Position numbers and translations under genes: made by a program. A stretch of DNA of 64,000 nt, from positions 62,001-126,000 of the forward strand of contig BPJZ01000005.1 in NCBI GenBank assembly GCA_026004875.1, written 5' to 3'. Below the pieces are notes generated by a model. The model was not told the origin of the DNA and did not search any database. It saw only the letters and a program-made list of their open reading frames with translations. Below, piece by piece: positions 24,619 to 33,567 of the stretch. The DNA is from Candidatus Poribacteria bacterium (GTDB lineage Bacteria; Poribacteria; WGA-4E; GCA-2687025). Each line of letters opens with the position of its first letter. The stretch's first letter is position 1.

Positions 24619-24678
24619 TTTTCGTTGAGAGGGCTCACAGGAAGCGGCCCTAGAGATCGCTTTGAAGGAGACGAACCG

Positions 24679-25068
24679 ATGCCGGTAACTGTTGCACACT
24701 CGGATTCGGGTTGGGGACTTAGAGCGAAGCATTCGGTTTTACACCGAACTGCTCGGCTTTAAGCTGGTTGGTCGGAACGATCGCTCTCCGGCGGGCAATC
24801 AACTGGCCTTCCTGCAGATGGGAGACCAGGAGCACCTGATCGAGTTCGCCTATTCGCCGCGACTACAAGCTGAACGTTCCGGAGGACCTGATGCACTTTG
24901 CGATCGGTTATCCGGACCTGATCGCCAAATGCGAGGAGCTGGAGTCCAAGGGGATCGAAATCTGGCCGGACAAACTGGCGCGAAGCCCTCAAGACGCGCA
25001 AGATGGCCTTCATCACCGATCCGGACGGATACGAGATCGAGCTCCTGGAGCGAAAGGAGGCCAACTAG
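24679..25068 (+). CDS. Glyoxalase/VOC family metalloenzyme, lactoylglutathione lyase-like (three frame breaks)
   Basis: Repaired length 128 residues, typical for glyoxalase I. The pieces read HTRIRVGDLERSIRFYTELL, GFKLVGRNDR, then PEDLMHFAIGYPDL and ITDPDGYEIELLER. Metal-ligand candidates are the His of LLHTRI, the Glu of LIEFAYS, the His of LMHFAIG and the Glu of YEIELLE, matching the H-E-H-E set of glyoxalase I. It would convert the methylglyoxal-thiol hemithioacetal to lactoyl thioester, or a related VOC reaction. Extra bases at 24687-24688, about 24857-24861 and 24972-24974 break the written frame. GAAGGAG lies before the ATG. Confidence 0.85.
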
Positions 25069-25089
25069 TCCGTCACCGCGTGGGAAAAG

Positions 25090-25119
25090 TTGAAAGCCGA
25101 CGTACGGCTGCGGTATCAT
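25090..25119 (+). promoter_or_regulatory. Promoter of the rpsF-ssb-rplI-dnaB-mla-radA operon
   Basis: TTGAAA (25090-25095), an 18-base spacer and TATCAT (25114-25119). The leader to the rpsF start at 25252 is about 126 bases. It contains the perfect palindrome GGGACGATCGTCCC (25207-25220), 32 bases before the start codon, which could be part of an S6:S18 autoregulatory structure or simply a hairpin. Confidence 0.6.
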
Positions 25120-25251
25120 CTCCTTTGCCCTGCTCTTGGGTTTTAAGTCGTCACGACAGTTCCTCCCCGCTCTGTCCCCATCAGTTCACGAGGGTCGGTT
25201 GCAGGCGGGACGATCGTCCCAAGAGCCGTTGAGTCCAAAGGGAGGAGAACC

Positions 25252-25693
25252 TTGCGACACTATATCCCGACGCGGACGTACGAGACGACCTTTGTGCTCC
25301 GCCCCAACCTGAGCGACTCGGAGATCGAGTCGCAGGTGGAGCGGATTCGCGAGTATATCGAGTCGAACGGGAACAAGGTCCTCAAGGTAGAGCTGTGGGC
25401 GGCGGCGACGCCTGGCCTACCCGATCCGTCGGTTCCAGGAAGGCGTCTACGCCTTTATCGTCTTTCACGGAAGCCCGGAGTTCGTTCGGGAGCTGGAGCA
25501 GCAGTACCGGATCACCGAGGACATCATCCGGTATCTGACCGTTCGGGTGGAAGGTGAGTTTGATCCACACGCAACGTTGATCGACACCCCGATCGCCGAG
25601 GAGCGGTCTCGCAGCAGCGCTCGGCGGCCAACCCGAGGGGCACAGGCCGATCGGGAGGAGGAGGACGAGGACGACCTCGAAGAGGAGGAATGA
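25252..25693 (+). CDS. rpsF: 30S ribosomal protein S6 (one frame break)
   Basis: The first half reads YETTFVLRPNLSDSEIESQV and the second, in the next frame, LAYPIRRFQEGVYAFIVFHG and RITEDIIRYLTVRVEGEF, all typical of bS6. Dropping one G at 25397-25399 gives VELWRRRLAYPI and a full 146-residue protein with an acidic tail (DREEEDEDDLEEEE). The start is TTG after AGGGAGGAG. S6 binds 16S rRNA in the platform together with S18, whose gene is elsewhere (10656-10880). First gene of a long operon. Confidence 0.93.
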
Positions 25694-25726
25694 TCCCCAC
25701 CCAAGGGCTCCGGGAGGAGGAGGCCG

Positions 25727-26179
25727 ATGGCAGCCAGTTTTAACCGTGTGTTCCTGATGGGTCGGCTTACACGCGACCCGGAGATCCGCTACCTAGAAAG
25801 CGGCGACGGGGTGGCCAACATGCGATTGGCCGTCAGCCGCACCTACACCACACGCTCCGGCGAGCAGCGGGACGAGGTCTGCTACATCGACGTGGAGGCC
25901 TGGGGCCGGCTGGCGGAGCTGTGCGAGCAGTATCTCTCTAAAGGCCGCCTGATCTTCGTTGAGGGGCGCCTCATGTATCGGGAGTGGGAGACCGAAACGG
26001 GCGAGCGGCGCTCGGCTCACTCGGTGCGCGCCTTGGGCGTCCAGTTTCTCGACTGGGGCGACCGACCCGAAGAGGGCCAAGCCGAAGAACCGGCAGCCTT
26101 TGGCGCCGGTCGTAGACGCCCTGCCGCCGTTCGCGAGCCGGAGCCGATCGAAACGGAAGAGGACGACATCCCGTTCTAG
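25727..26179 (+). CDS. ssb: Single-stranded DNA-binding protein
   Basis: 150 residues with an OB fold: FNRVFLMGRLTRDPEIRYLE, ANMRLAVSR, and later KGRLIFVEGRLMYREWE. A flexible linker leads to the acidic tip EEDDIPF, which recruits repair and replication partners such as RecJ and RecQ. Unlike its neighbours it has no frame break. It sits between rpsF and rplI as usual, except that rpsR is missing from the next gap, which has only 19 bases. Confidence 0.96.
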   Translation: MAASFNRVFLMGRLTRDPEIRYLESGDGVANMRLAVSRTYTTRSGEQRDEVCYIDVEAWGRLAELCEQYLSKGRLIFVEGRLMYREWETETGERRSAHSVRALGVQFLDWGDRPEEGQAEEPAAFGAGRRRPAAVREPEPIETEEDDIPF

Positions 26180-26198
26180 CGCAGTGAGGGTTCTGCCG

Positions 26199-26699
26199 AT
26201 GGGTGCTCACGTGGAAGTGATCCTGCTGGAGACTGTGGAGAATGTCGGGCGCGCGGGGGATATTGTGCGGGTCAAGGCCGGGTTCGCCCGGAACTACTTG
26301 ATCCCGCGCCACTATGCCGTTCCGGCGACCGAATCGAACAAAAAGCGCTTTGAGGCCAAAATGCGGGCCCTCCGCCTGCGCGAGGCGCAACGGCTGGCCG
26401 ACGCCCAGGAGCTGGCTAAGCTGATCGAGGCCACCGCGATCGTGATCGCCGCCAACGCAGGCGAAAGCGGACGGCTCTTTGGATCGGTGACCGCCAACGA
26501 CATCGCCGACGTGTTGGCGACCAAAGGCATCACCGTGGACCGGCGACGAATCCAGATGGAGGAGAACATCCGGCAACTCGGCGTCTTTGAGATCCCCATC
26601 CGGCTCCACCCGGAGGTAATCGCCAAGGTCCGAGTCGAGGTGATCCCCAACCAGCCGGAGTACGTCCAGGCGCCCGCAGAGCCGGAATCGTCGGCCTGA
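26199..26699 (+). CDS. rplI: 50S ribosomal protein L9
   Basis: 166 residues. The N-terminal rRNA-binding domain reads VEVILLETVENVGRAGDIVR and VKAGFARNYLIPRHYAVPAT. A long connecting helix (KRFEAKMRALRLREAQRLA) and the C-terminal domain with GRLFGSVTANDIADVL follow. I chose the ATG at 26199, giving a short extension before the usual M-x-VILLE start, because GAGGG lies 8 bases before it. The ssb stop is 19 bases upstream. Confidence 0.95.
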   Translation: MGAHVEVILLETVENVGRAGDIVRVKAGFARNYLIPRHYAVPATESNKKRFEAKMRALRLREAQRLADAQELAKLIEATAIVIAANAGESGRLFGSVTANDIADVLATKGITVDRRRIQMEENIRQLGVFEIPIRLHPEVIAKVRVEVIPNQPEYVQAPAEPESSA

Positions 26700-26751
26700 G
26701 GCGCCGTCGGGCTCGGGGCCGCGAGAGACCGGTAGCGGGGGGTAAGAGACG

Positions 26752-28112
26752 ATGCCCGTCGAGATCAGCCCGTACGATCTCGAAGCGGAACGGCATGTCT
26801 TAGGATCGCTCTTGATCGATCCTGAGGCGCTCCACCGAGTCGTTCCCATTCTGGGCGAGCAAGCGACCGTCTTTTTCCGCCCGGCCCATCAGCTCATTCT
26901 ACGAAGCGGCCCTCCGCGTGAACCACCAGAACGACCCGATCGATCTATACAGCGTCTACCGAGAACTCAAGCGCTCCGGGAATCTGGAAAAGGCCGGCGG
27001 ACTGACCGCCCTCCACGAGCTGCAAGATTCGGTCCCCACCTCGGCTCACGCGGAGTATTACGCACGGATCGTCAAAGAGATGGCCATCCGGCGGGAGCTG
27101 ATCGATGCTGGGGCGCGCGATCATCGGTCGGGCGAGAGAAGAGGGGCTGAGCCTTGAAGAGGTCGTGGACCACGCACAGGCGCTGATCCTCCGCATCAAC
27201 CGTTCCGAACGGGAGCGGGGCCTAGTCCCCTTTAAAAACGGCTCTCACAGCAACGATGGACCAAGCCACTAACCTCTACAGGCGGGATCACCTCCTTCCA
27301 GGGATCTCGACCGGCCTTCCGCCACTGGACGAGCTGCTTGCCGGCCTCAATCGCTCCGATCTGATCATCGTTGCCGCCCGCCCCTCGATGGGGAAAAGCG
27401 CCTTTGCCCACAACATCGCCGCTCACGTTGCCATCCATCAGAAGTTGCCAGTGGCCCTTTTCTCCTTGGAGATGAGCCAAGACCAGATTGCGTTGCGCAT
27501 TCTGGCCCGCGAATCGGGCATTCCGCTCTCTAAAATTCGACGGGGAGACGTGAGCAACCGACGCCTGGCGTCGAATCTCCGAAACCGTCGACAAGATCGC
27601 GGAGGCACCCCCTTTTCATCAGCGACGCCCCCGGCAATCACCATGTGGGAGATCCGCTCCGAGTGCCGCCGGCTCAAGCTCCATCACCCGGACCTGGCCC
27701 TGGTCATCGTGGACTATCTCCAACTGATTTCAAGGCGCCTCTCGAACCGCTCAGAGTCGAGAACAGGAGATCTCCGAGTACTCGCGCTCGCTCAAGGAGC
27801 TCGCGCGGGAGCTAAACGTGCCGGTGATCGCCCTCTCCCAGCTCAACCGAGCCGTCGAGGCCCGAAACGATAAGCGGCCTCAACTGGCCGACCTTCGCGA
27901 GTCCCGGCGCTATTGAACAGGACGCCGACGTGGTGATGTTCCTCTTTCGGGAAGAGTACTATGATCCAGCCCATTCCAGGCCGGGAGAGACGGAGGTGAT
28001 CGTCCGGAAACATCGAAACGGTGAGCTGGGCACGGTGATCCTCCGGTTTGATCAAAAGACGCTCCTGTTCGCTCCTCTGGACCAGCAGGCCCCAGGTTAT
28101 CCGTACTCATAG
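26752..28112 (+). CDS. dnaB: Replicative DNA helicase DnaB (about eight frame breaks)
   Basis: All DnaB parts are recognisable across frames: the N-terminal collar ([20 protein letters not shown], then [20 protein letters not shown]), Walker A in [16 protein letters not shown], the segment [17 protein letters not shown], Walker B in [12 protein letters not shown], the [20 protein letters not shown] region and [16 protein letters not shown]. Single extra bases near 26897, 27110, 27234, 27571, 27613, 27633, 27728 and 27903 break the frame. Without them the gene encodes 450 residues, the normal size. No intein is seen. It follows rplI, as in many bacteria. Confidence 0.93.
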
Positions 28113-28119
28113 GGCAGCA

Positions 28120-28987
28120 ATGGCGATCCCTTCTCTTCAACCGACGCAGCAGCGACGTTTCCCCGTTTGCCTTCTTCCTTGCCCGCTTGGGAAGGCGCCT
28201 GATCGAGGTGGTCTATCACATCGGCTCGGGGGACGATCCTCCTGCTGGCGACCATCCGGATGATCTTCGCCCGGCCCATTTTTCTGCACAACATCATGGA
28301 GCAGTTCGCTAAGGTCGGGGTCCAGTCGCTGCCGGTGGTCACTGTAACCGGCACCTTCGTCGGGATGGTGCTGGCCTTGCAGGGGTACCATCAGTTAAAG
28401 CTTCTGGGTAGCGAAGGGCTGCTCGGCTCGTTCGTGAGCACTTCGGCGATCAAGGAGCTGGGCGTCGTGTTGACCGGATTTGTGCTCTCGGGACGGATCG
28501 GCGCCTCGATCGCCGCCGAGCTAGGCACCATGAAGGTGACCGAGCAGATCGACGCGATCGAGGCGATGGGAGCCAGTCCGGTACAGTACCCTGGTCGTCC
28601 CGCGATTTCTCGCCTGCGCCCTGATGACGCCGACGCTGGCGATCTTCGCCAACCTGTTGGCGATCGTTGGTGGGTACATCATGGCCGTCAACTTCCTGGC
28701 GATGCCGGGCGGCCAATCGGGAATGAACGGGGAATTTTATTGGGCGATGGCCACCTCGGCCCAAGGGTTCACCGTCGAGGACGTGATCACCTCCCTGTTC
28801 AAGGGAACGGTCTTTGGGATGATCATCGCGACGGTCGGCTGCTACATGGGCTTTTCGGTGCCCCCCGGCCTCCGGCGCAGAGGGCGTCGGGCGGGCGACG
28901 ACCAGCTGTGCAGTGATCTCCCTGGTCGCCATTTTGGTGGCCGACTTCTTGATCGAGTTTGTGAACCGCGAAGTCCTGGGGTTCTGA
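28120..28987 (+). CDS. mlaE: MlaE family lipid ABC transporter permease (about four frame breaks)
   Basis: Inner-membrane permease of the Mla system that moves phospholipids between the inner and outer membranes. Family segments are [20 protein letters not shown], the signature [20 protein letters not shown], and [14 protein letters not shown]. The repaired C-terminus reads [20 protein letters not shown]. Extra bases near 28128, 28228, 28589 and 28861 break the frame; without them the protein has 287 residues. The gene follows dnaB by 7 bases and is followed by mlaF after 2 bases. Confidence 0.9.
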
Positions 28988-28989
28988 TC

Positions 28990-29858
28990 GTGTTTCGCCA
29001 TCGGCGACTGCGAAGGGAACAGTCCTTCGTCCCTCCTCCAGAGGAGGTGGGCCGTTCGCATCGAAGGGGTTTGGAAGCACCTGGGAGGGCAGCCCGGTTC
29101 TCCAGGGCCTGACTCTTGGACGTGCTCCGGGGCTCCACCACGGTGATCATGGGCCCGAGCGGCTGTGGCAAGAGCGTCCTGCTCAAAGCACATCATTGGG
29201 CTGATGCTTCCCGAGTCGGGCAACGTCTGGGTCTTTGGTCAGAACGTTCCGACCCTCTCCCGCCGGGAGTTGATCCGGCTCCGCCAGCGGATGGGAGTCC
29301 TCTTCCAAAGCGCGGCGCTCTTCGACTCGCTGACCGTCGAGGAGAACGTTGCCTTTATGCTCCGTCAGCACCGTCCGGAGATGTCCCAAAAAGAGATTCA
29401 GGCCGCCGTTGCCGAGGCCTTAGAGATGGTTTCGCCTTCCCGGAACTCAGAAGATGAAACCGGCGGAGCTGAGCGGAGGAATGCGAAAGCGGGTCGGATT
29501 GGCGCGGGCGATCGTGATGCGGCCCGATCTGATCCTCTACGACGAACCGACTACCGGCCTGGACCCCGATCACGGCCCGCGGGATCAACCGGCTGATCCG
29601 TGAGCTGGACAAGACGCTTGGAAAGACCTCGATCGTCGTCACCCATGACATCGAGAGCGCCCTCTACGTCGGCGACTGGATCGCCATGCTCCAGGAGGGC
29701 GCGGATCGCAGTCCAGGGAACCCCTGAAGAAGTGGTTCGCTCGCGAGCATCCTCTGGCCCGGGAGTTCTTCGCCGAACCGCTCGCTTCGCTCGCGATGCT
29801 GCGAAAAAAGGAGCCGTCCGACAAAGCGAGTCGGACGGAGACCAACCTCACCCCCTAG
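28990..29858 (+). CDS. mlaF: MlaF family lipid ABC transporter ATPase (about eight frame breaks)
   Basis: ATPase of the Mla lipid transporter. Visible motifs are Walker [13 protein letters not shown], the Q-loop region [20 protein letters not shown], the ABC signature [16 protein letters not shown], Walker [14 protein letters not shown] and the H-loop [11 protein letters not shown]. Extra bases near 29049, 29093, 29116, 29185, 29430, 29564, 29698 and 29742 break the written frame; removing them gives 286 residues. The GTG start at 28990 is my best choice, but an internal start near 29047 is possible. This is the most heavily broken gene in the window. Confidence 0.88.
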
Positions 29859-29869
29859 GAGCGCGTCCG

Positions 29870-31441
29870 GTGCGTTGGGAAGCCGAGCTCAAAGTAGGCG
29901 TGCTGAAGTACTGGCGGCCGCGGTGTTGCTGGTCATCCTTCTGACGATGGCCCTCCGACATGGTGATCGGCGTGCCGGGCAAGGAGATGACCCTTTACTT
30001 TCCCCGATTGAACGCCTTGAAAAAGGGCGCTTGGGTCCACCTGAACGGCATCGCTGTCGGGAAGGTGATCGACATCCGGCTGGACCCTTCAGGCTACGCC
30101 GTTGTGACCGCTCGGGTGGACTCGCCGGTGCCCCTCCGGGAGGGCTTAACCGCCCGTCTGGGCACGCTCGGCTTTGTCGGAGAGGCGTACGTCGAGCTGA
30201 TCAACGGGCCCCAGGACGCCCCGCCGTTCACGGCCTGGGATCGTCCGATCTACGGGGAGGAGGCCCCCGACCCCTGGGACCTGCTGGGGAAGGTTGAAGA
30301 AGGCCTGGACGAAGTGGTCCAGCTCGCCAGCTCCCTCCGAGGAACGCTAGACCGGACGGAGTCGGACCTTCAGACGACGACCGCCTCGATTCGCGAGTTT
30401 CTGACCACCAGCGGCCAGCAGTTCAGTCAGGCCGTTGCGGAGCTGCGCGCCGCCAGCCAGGAGGCCCGTGCGCTGGTGGCAACGGTTCAGGGGCAGCTCC
30501 CCCAGCTGAGCGAGGAGACCCGCCAAACGCTCCAACAGGTCCAGGAGAAACTGGACCGCGCCGACGCGGAGATTCAGACGCTCAGCGCCACGGTTCAGCG
30601 CTGGCTCGACAGCTCCCAGCAGGACGTTCAGGCGGTCCGGGCCGAACTGATCACCGCCTTGGAGACGCTGGAGACCTCGATCGACGGCGTCTACCAGGAG
30701 GTGGCTGGACTTCACCGGGACACCGCCGGAGCCGCCGCTGCGCTTCAGAAGACCACCGAGACCGCCGAGCGGCGAATCGTCGGCTCGCTAGACCGGTTCG
30801 ATCAGGCCGCCGACGCCGCGACAACCCTACTCCAGAACGGGGACCGGCTCCTAAAAGCCGCCCAGGAAGGCAACAGCACCCTGGGACGCCTTCTCTACGA
30901 AGACCGACTGGCCGTCCGGTTGGAGGAGACCCTGACGGAGGCCCAGTCGGCGGCACAGGGGATCCGAACACTCGCCGATCGGGCCAACGACTGGACAACG
31001 CCGGAGGTGGACCCGTTGGACTTTGGAGCAACGCTGTCCTACGACACCTTGCGGGAGGGGGCCCAACAGGAGATCGGAATGATCTACCGCCGGGACGCTA
31101 ACCGGTGGGTTTTCGGCGGGGTTCGGGTGCGGGGCGATCGAACGCTCTGGTCGCTGATCTTTGCCCAGCGGGTTGGGCCAATTTGGGGCCGGATCGGCTT
31201 TGTCGAGTCCCAAGCAGCCGTTGGGGCCGAGTGGAGACCCCTCTCAGCGGTGACGGTTCGGGGGGACCTGGTGGATGTAGCTCGCTCTTGGCGGAGCGGG
31301 GAGCGCTGGCGCACTCCTCGCCTGGACGCGGAGATCGTCGTGCGGCCGATGCGTCCGTTTGCGGTGGTCTTTGGCGCCCGAGACCTGCTTCAGGAAAACC
31401 GGGCCTTTTTAATCGGCGTTCGAGCCGGGGATATTCCGTGA
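29870..31441 (+). CDS. mlaD: MlaD family MCE-domain lipid transport protein (three frame breaks near the start)
   Basis: An N-terminal transmembrane anchor (AAAVLLVILLTMAL) is followed by one MCE domain (LYFPRLNALKKGAWVHLNGI, AVGKVIDIRL, GEAYVELINGP). A long helical region of about 220 residues then has many Gln and Glu (for example SEETRQTLQQVQEKLDRADA), and the C-terminus is predicted beta-rich (WVFGGVRVRGDRTLWSLIFA). It has 522 residues after repair, much longer than E. coli MlaD (183). It is like MCE proteins whose coiled region forms a tube, as in PqiB/LetB or mycobacterial Mce. Extra bases lie near 29906, 29913 and 29951-29959. Its stop overlaps the radA GTG. Confidence 0.9.
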
Positions 31442-32880
31442 AAGCCCGCTCCTATTACCTTTGTCGTGAGTGCGGCGCCCGACAGCCGCGCTGGATGGGC
31501 CGATGCCCGGAGTGTGGCTCTTGGGACAGTCTCGAAGAGGTGATCCCGGCGCCGGAACGTCCCGAGGGCGCACGCTCTCGATCGATCCAAACGGCACGAC
31601 CGGTTGCCCTTCGCGCCAAATCCGCCAATGGACCCGGCGAGGAGCGCCTGAAAACCGGAATCGGCGAGTTCGATCGTGCCGTCGGCGGCGGCATCGTCCG
31701 AGGATCGGTGCTCCTCCTGGGCGGAGAGCCGGGAATCGGTAAGTCCACCCTGCTCCTCCAAGTGGCCGACGCCCTCTCGCGGCGCGGTCGAGCCGTCCTG
31801 TACGTCAGCGGAGAGGAGTCCCTCGAACAGATCCGTCAGCGAGCCGAGCGCCTGCAGGTGGACGGCGAACAGATCTACTGGCTGGGAGAAACCCAAGTGG
31901 AGGCCGTCCTAGCCGCCGCCACAGAGCTGAAACCCCACCTGCTCATCGTGGATTCGATCCAGACGCTGACCAGTGACGCCCTGGAGTCGAGCGCAGGAAG
32001 CGTCGGACAGATTCGAGAGTGCGCCGGACAGCTGATCCGATACGCCAAATCAAGCCGAACTCCGGTCTTCCTGATCGGCCATATCACCAAAGAGGGAGCC
32101 CTAGCCGGTCCAAAGGTCTTAGAGCACATGGTGGACACCGTCCTGTACTTTGAGGGGGACGCGACCTACGCCTATCGAATCGTTCGGGCGACGAAGAACC
32201 GGTTTGGTTCGACCAACGAGATCGGCATGTTTGCCATCACCGACCGTGGGCTGATTCCAGAGGAGAACCCCTCTCGGCTCTTTCTGGAACAGCGAGAGGC
32301 GGAGGTGCCCGGTTCGGCAGTTATCGCCACGCTGGAAGGCTCGCGCGTGCTGCTCTTGGAGGTCCAGGCCCTCGTCGCGGCCACCCACTACGGAACGCCG
32401 ATGCGGATCGCCACCGGCATTGACCGGAACCGGCTGGCGTTGCTGATCGCCGTCCTGGAGCAGCGGGGCGGCATCTCATTGGCCAACGCGGACGTGTTCG
32501 TCAACGTGACCGGCGGGCTTCAGGTCTCCGAACGGGCTGGAGACCTGGGAGTGATCGCCGCAATCGCCTCTAGTCGTCTAGGCGGACCGGTGGACCCCCA
32601 AACGGTGCTGATCGGTGAAGTCGGGCTGGGCGGCGAGGTGCGGGCCGTTTCGCGACTAGAAGCCCGCCTTCGAGAGGCCGAGTCGCTTGGCTTCCGACAG
32701 GCGCTCATCCCTCGCCGGCAGCGTGAGGAGGCCCAACGACAACTCCGCGGCGGAGCCCTACGGCTGATCGGCGTGGGCGGCGTTCGAGAAGCGTTAGAAC
32801 GGCTCTTCTCCGCCGCAGAGCTGGCTACACTGCGCCGGCCTGTTCCATCGCCTGCCGGTAGGCCTCCCGGAACCGGCTGA
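31438..32880 (+). CDS. radA: DNA repair protein RadA/Sms
   Basis: 480 residues. A C4 zinc finger (YLCRECGARQPRWMGRCPEC) is followed by a RecA-like ATPase with Walker A GGEPGIGKSTLL, the RadA motif KNRFG (in TKNRFGSTNEIG), and a C-terminal Lon-like domain (ANADVFVNVTGGLQVSERAG). RadA is a helicase that helps branch migration during recombination. The GTG start overlaps the mlaD stop. The last 56 bp overlap the convergent aldolase gene, so the final ~18 residues (LRRPVPSPAGRPPGTG) may be lineage-specific. Confidence 0.95.
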   Translation: MKARSYYLCRECGARQPRWMGRCPECGSWDSLEEVIPAPERPEGARSRSIQTARPVALRAKSANGPGEERLKTGIGEFDRAVGGGIVRGSVLLLGGEPGIGKSTLLLQVADALSRRGRAVLYVSGEESLEQIRQRAERLQVDGEQIYWLGETQVEAVLAAATELKPHLLIVDSIQTLTSDALESSAGSVGQIRECAGQLIRYAKSSRTPVFLIGHITKEGALAGPKVLEHMVDTVLYFEGDATYAYRIVRATKNRFGSTNEIGMFAITDRGLIPEENPSRLFLEQREAEVPGSAVIATLEGSRVLLLEVQALVAATHYGTPMRIATGIDRNRLALLIAVLEQRGGISLANADVFVNVTGGLQVSERAGDLGVIAAIASSRLGGPVDPQTVLIGEVGLGGEVRAVSRLEARLREAESLGFRQALIPRRQREEAQRQLRGGALRLIGVGGVREALERLFSAAELATLRRPVPSPAGRPPGTG

Positions 32881-33553
32881 GCGACTCTTCGATCACCGAG
32901 CGATCTCCTGGCGCTTGCTTCTCTCGAACCAGGTTCAGCGGCGCTGACATCCCTAGCACCGGAACCATCTTTCGCCGACGGACAGCTTGAACGTACTCCG
33001 GAGCGTTCTCCGGCCCGATCCCTCCGGTGGGCATGATCAACAGCCCCTCGGTCTCCGGACGGACGAAGGGGGCCAGCAGGTCGGCGACGCCCTCCGGCCC
33101 CAAGACTCGCGCCGGGAACAGTTTGATCACGTCGGCGTTGAGCGCCAGCAGCTCGGAGAACTCGGTCGGCGTAAAGGCCGCCGGGGCCACTACCACTCCC
33201 CGCGCTTGTGCCCGGGCGATCGCCATCCGGACCTCCGCCGCCGTCGTAAATCGCGCCGGCCCAACGATCAGGTCGGCTCCCAACGCGATCGCCTCTTCCA
33301 GTTCGCCCGGCGTGGTCACCGACCCGATGCCCAGGCAAAGGTCCCGCCGTCGAAGCTCCCCCATCGCCTCTCGAAGCAACTCAGCAGAGATCCGAAAGGT
33401 GATCTCGGGAACGTAACCAAATTGGGCGATCGCCTCCACGGTAGCGATCAGGTCTCCAGCGGTGCGCACGTGATCCGCACCGATGACCACGGTGATCCCA
33501 GCCCTCCGGAGGCTCTCCAGGGTTCGCCCTCGATCGGGACGATAGGAGGACAT
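32825..33553 (-). CDS. KDPG/KHG aldolase family protein
   Basis: 242 residues of the Eda family of class I aldolases. The core reads VPEITFR (Glu acts in catalysis), LCLGIGSVTTPGELEEAI, and the Schiff-base Lys in DVIKLFPARVLGPEG; a phosphate-site loop MPTGGIGPENAPEY follows. It would cleave 2-keto-3-deoxy-6-phosphogluconate to pyruvate and glyceraldehyde 3-phosphate. The extra ~25 residues at both ends make it longer than E. coli Eda (213). It is next to a KDG kinase-like gene, which supports the assignment. Confidence 0.87.
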   Translation of the reverse strand: MSSYRPDRGRTLESLRRAGITVVIGADHVRTAGDLIATVEAIAQFGYVPEITFRISAELLREAMGELRRRDLCLGIGSVTTPGELEEAIALGADLIVGPARFTTAAEVRMAIARAQARGVVVAPAAFTPTEFSELLALNADVIKLFPARVLGPEGVADLLAPFVRPETEGLLIMPTGGIGPENAPEYVQAVRRRKMVPVLGMSAPLNLVREKQAPGDRSVIEESLSRFREAYRQAMEQAGAV

Positions 33554-33567
33554 CGCTTCGCTCCCAG

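Noticed and set aside
24679-29858. Programmed +1 frameshifting as an explanation for broken genes
   Set aside because: Breaks occur many times per gene at varied sequences, mostly homopolymers, with no shared slippery motif, and neighbouring genes such as ssb and rplI have none. Sequence error is simpler.
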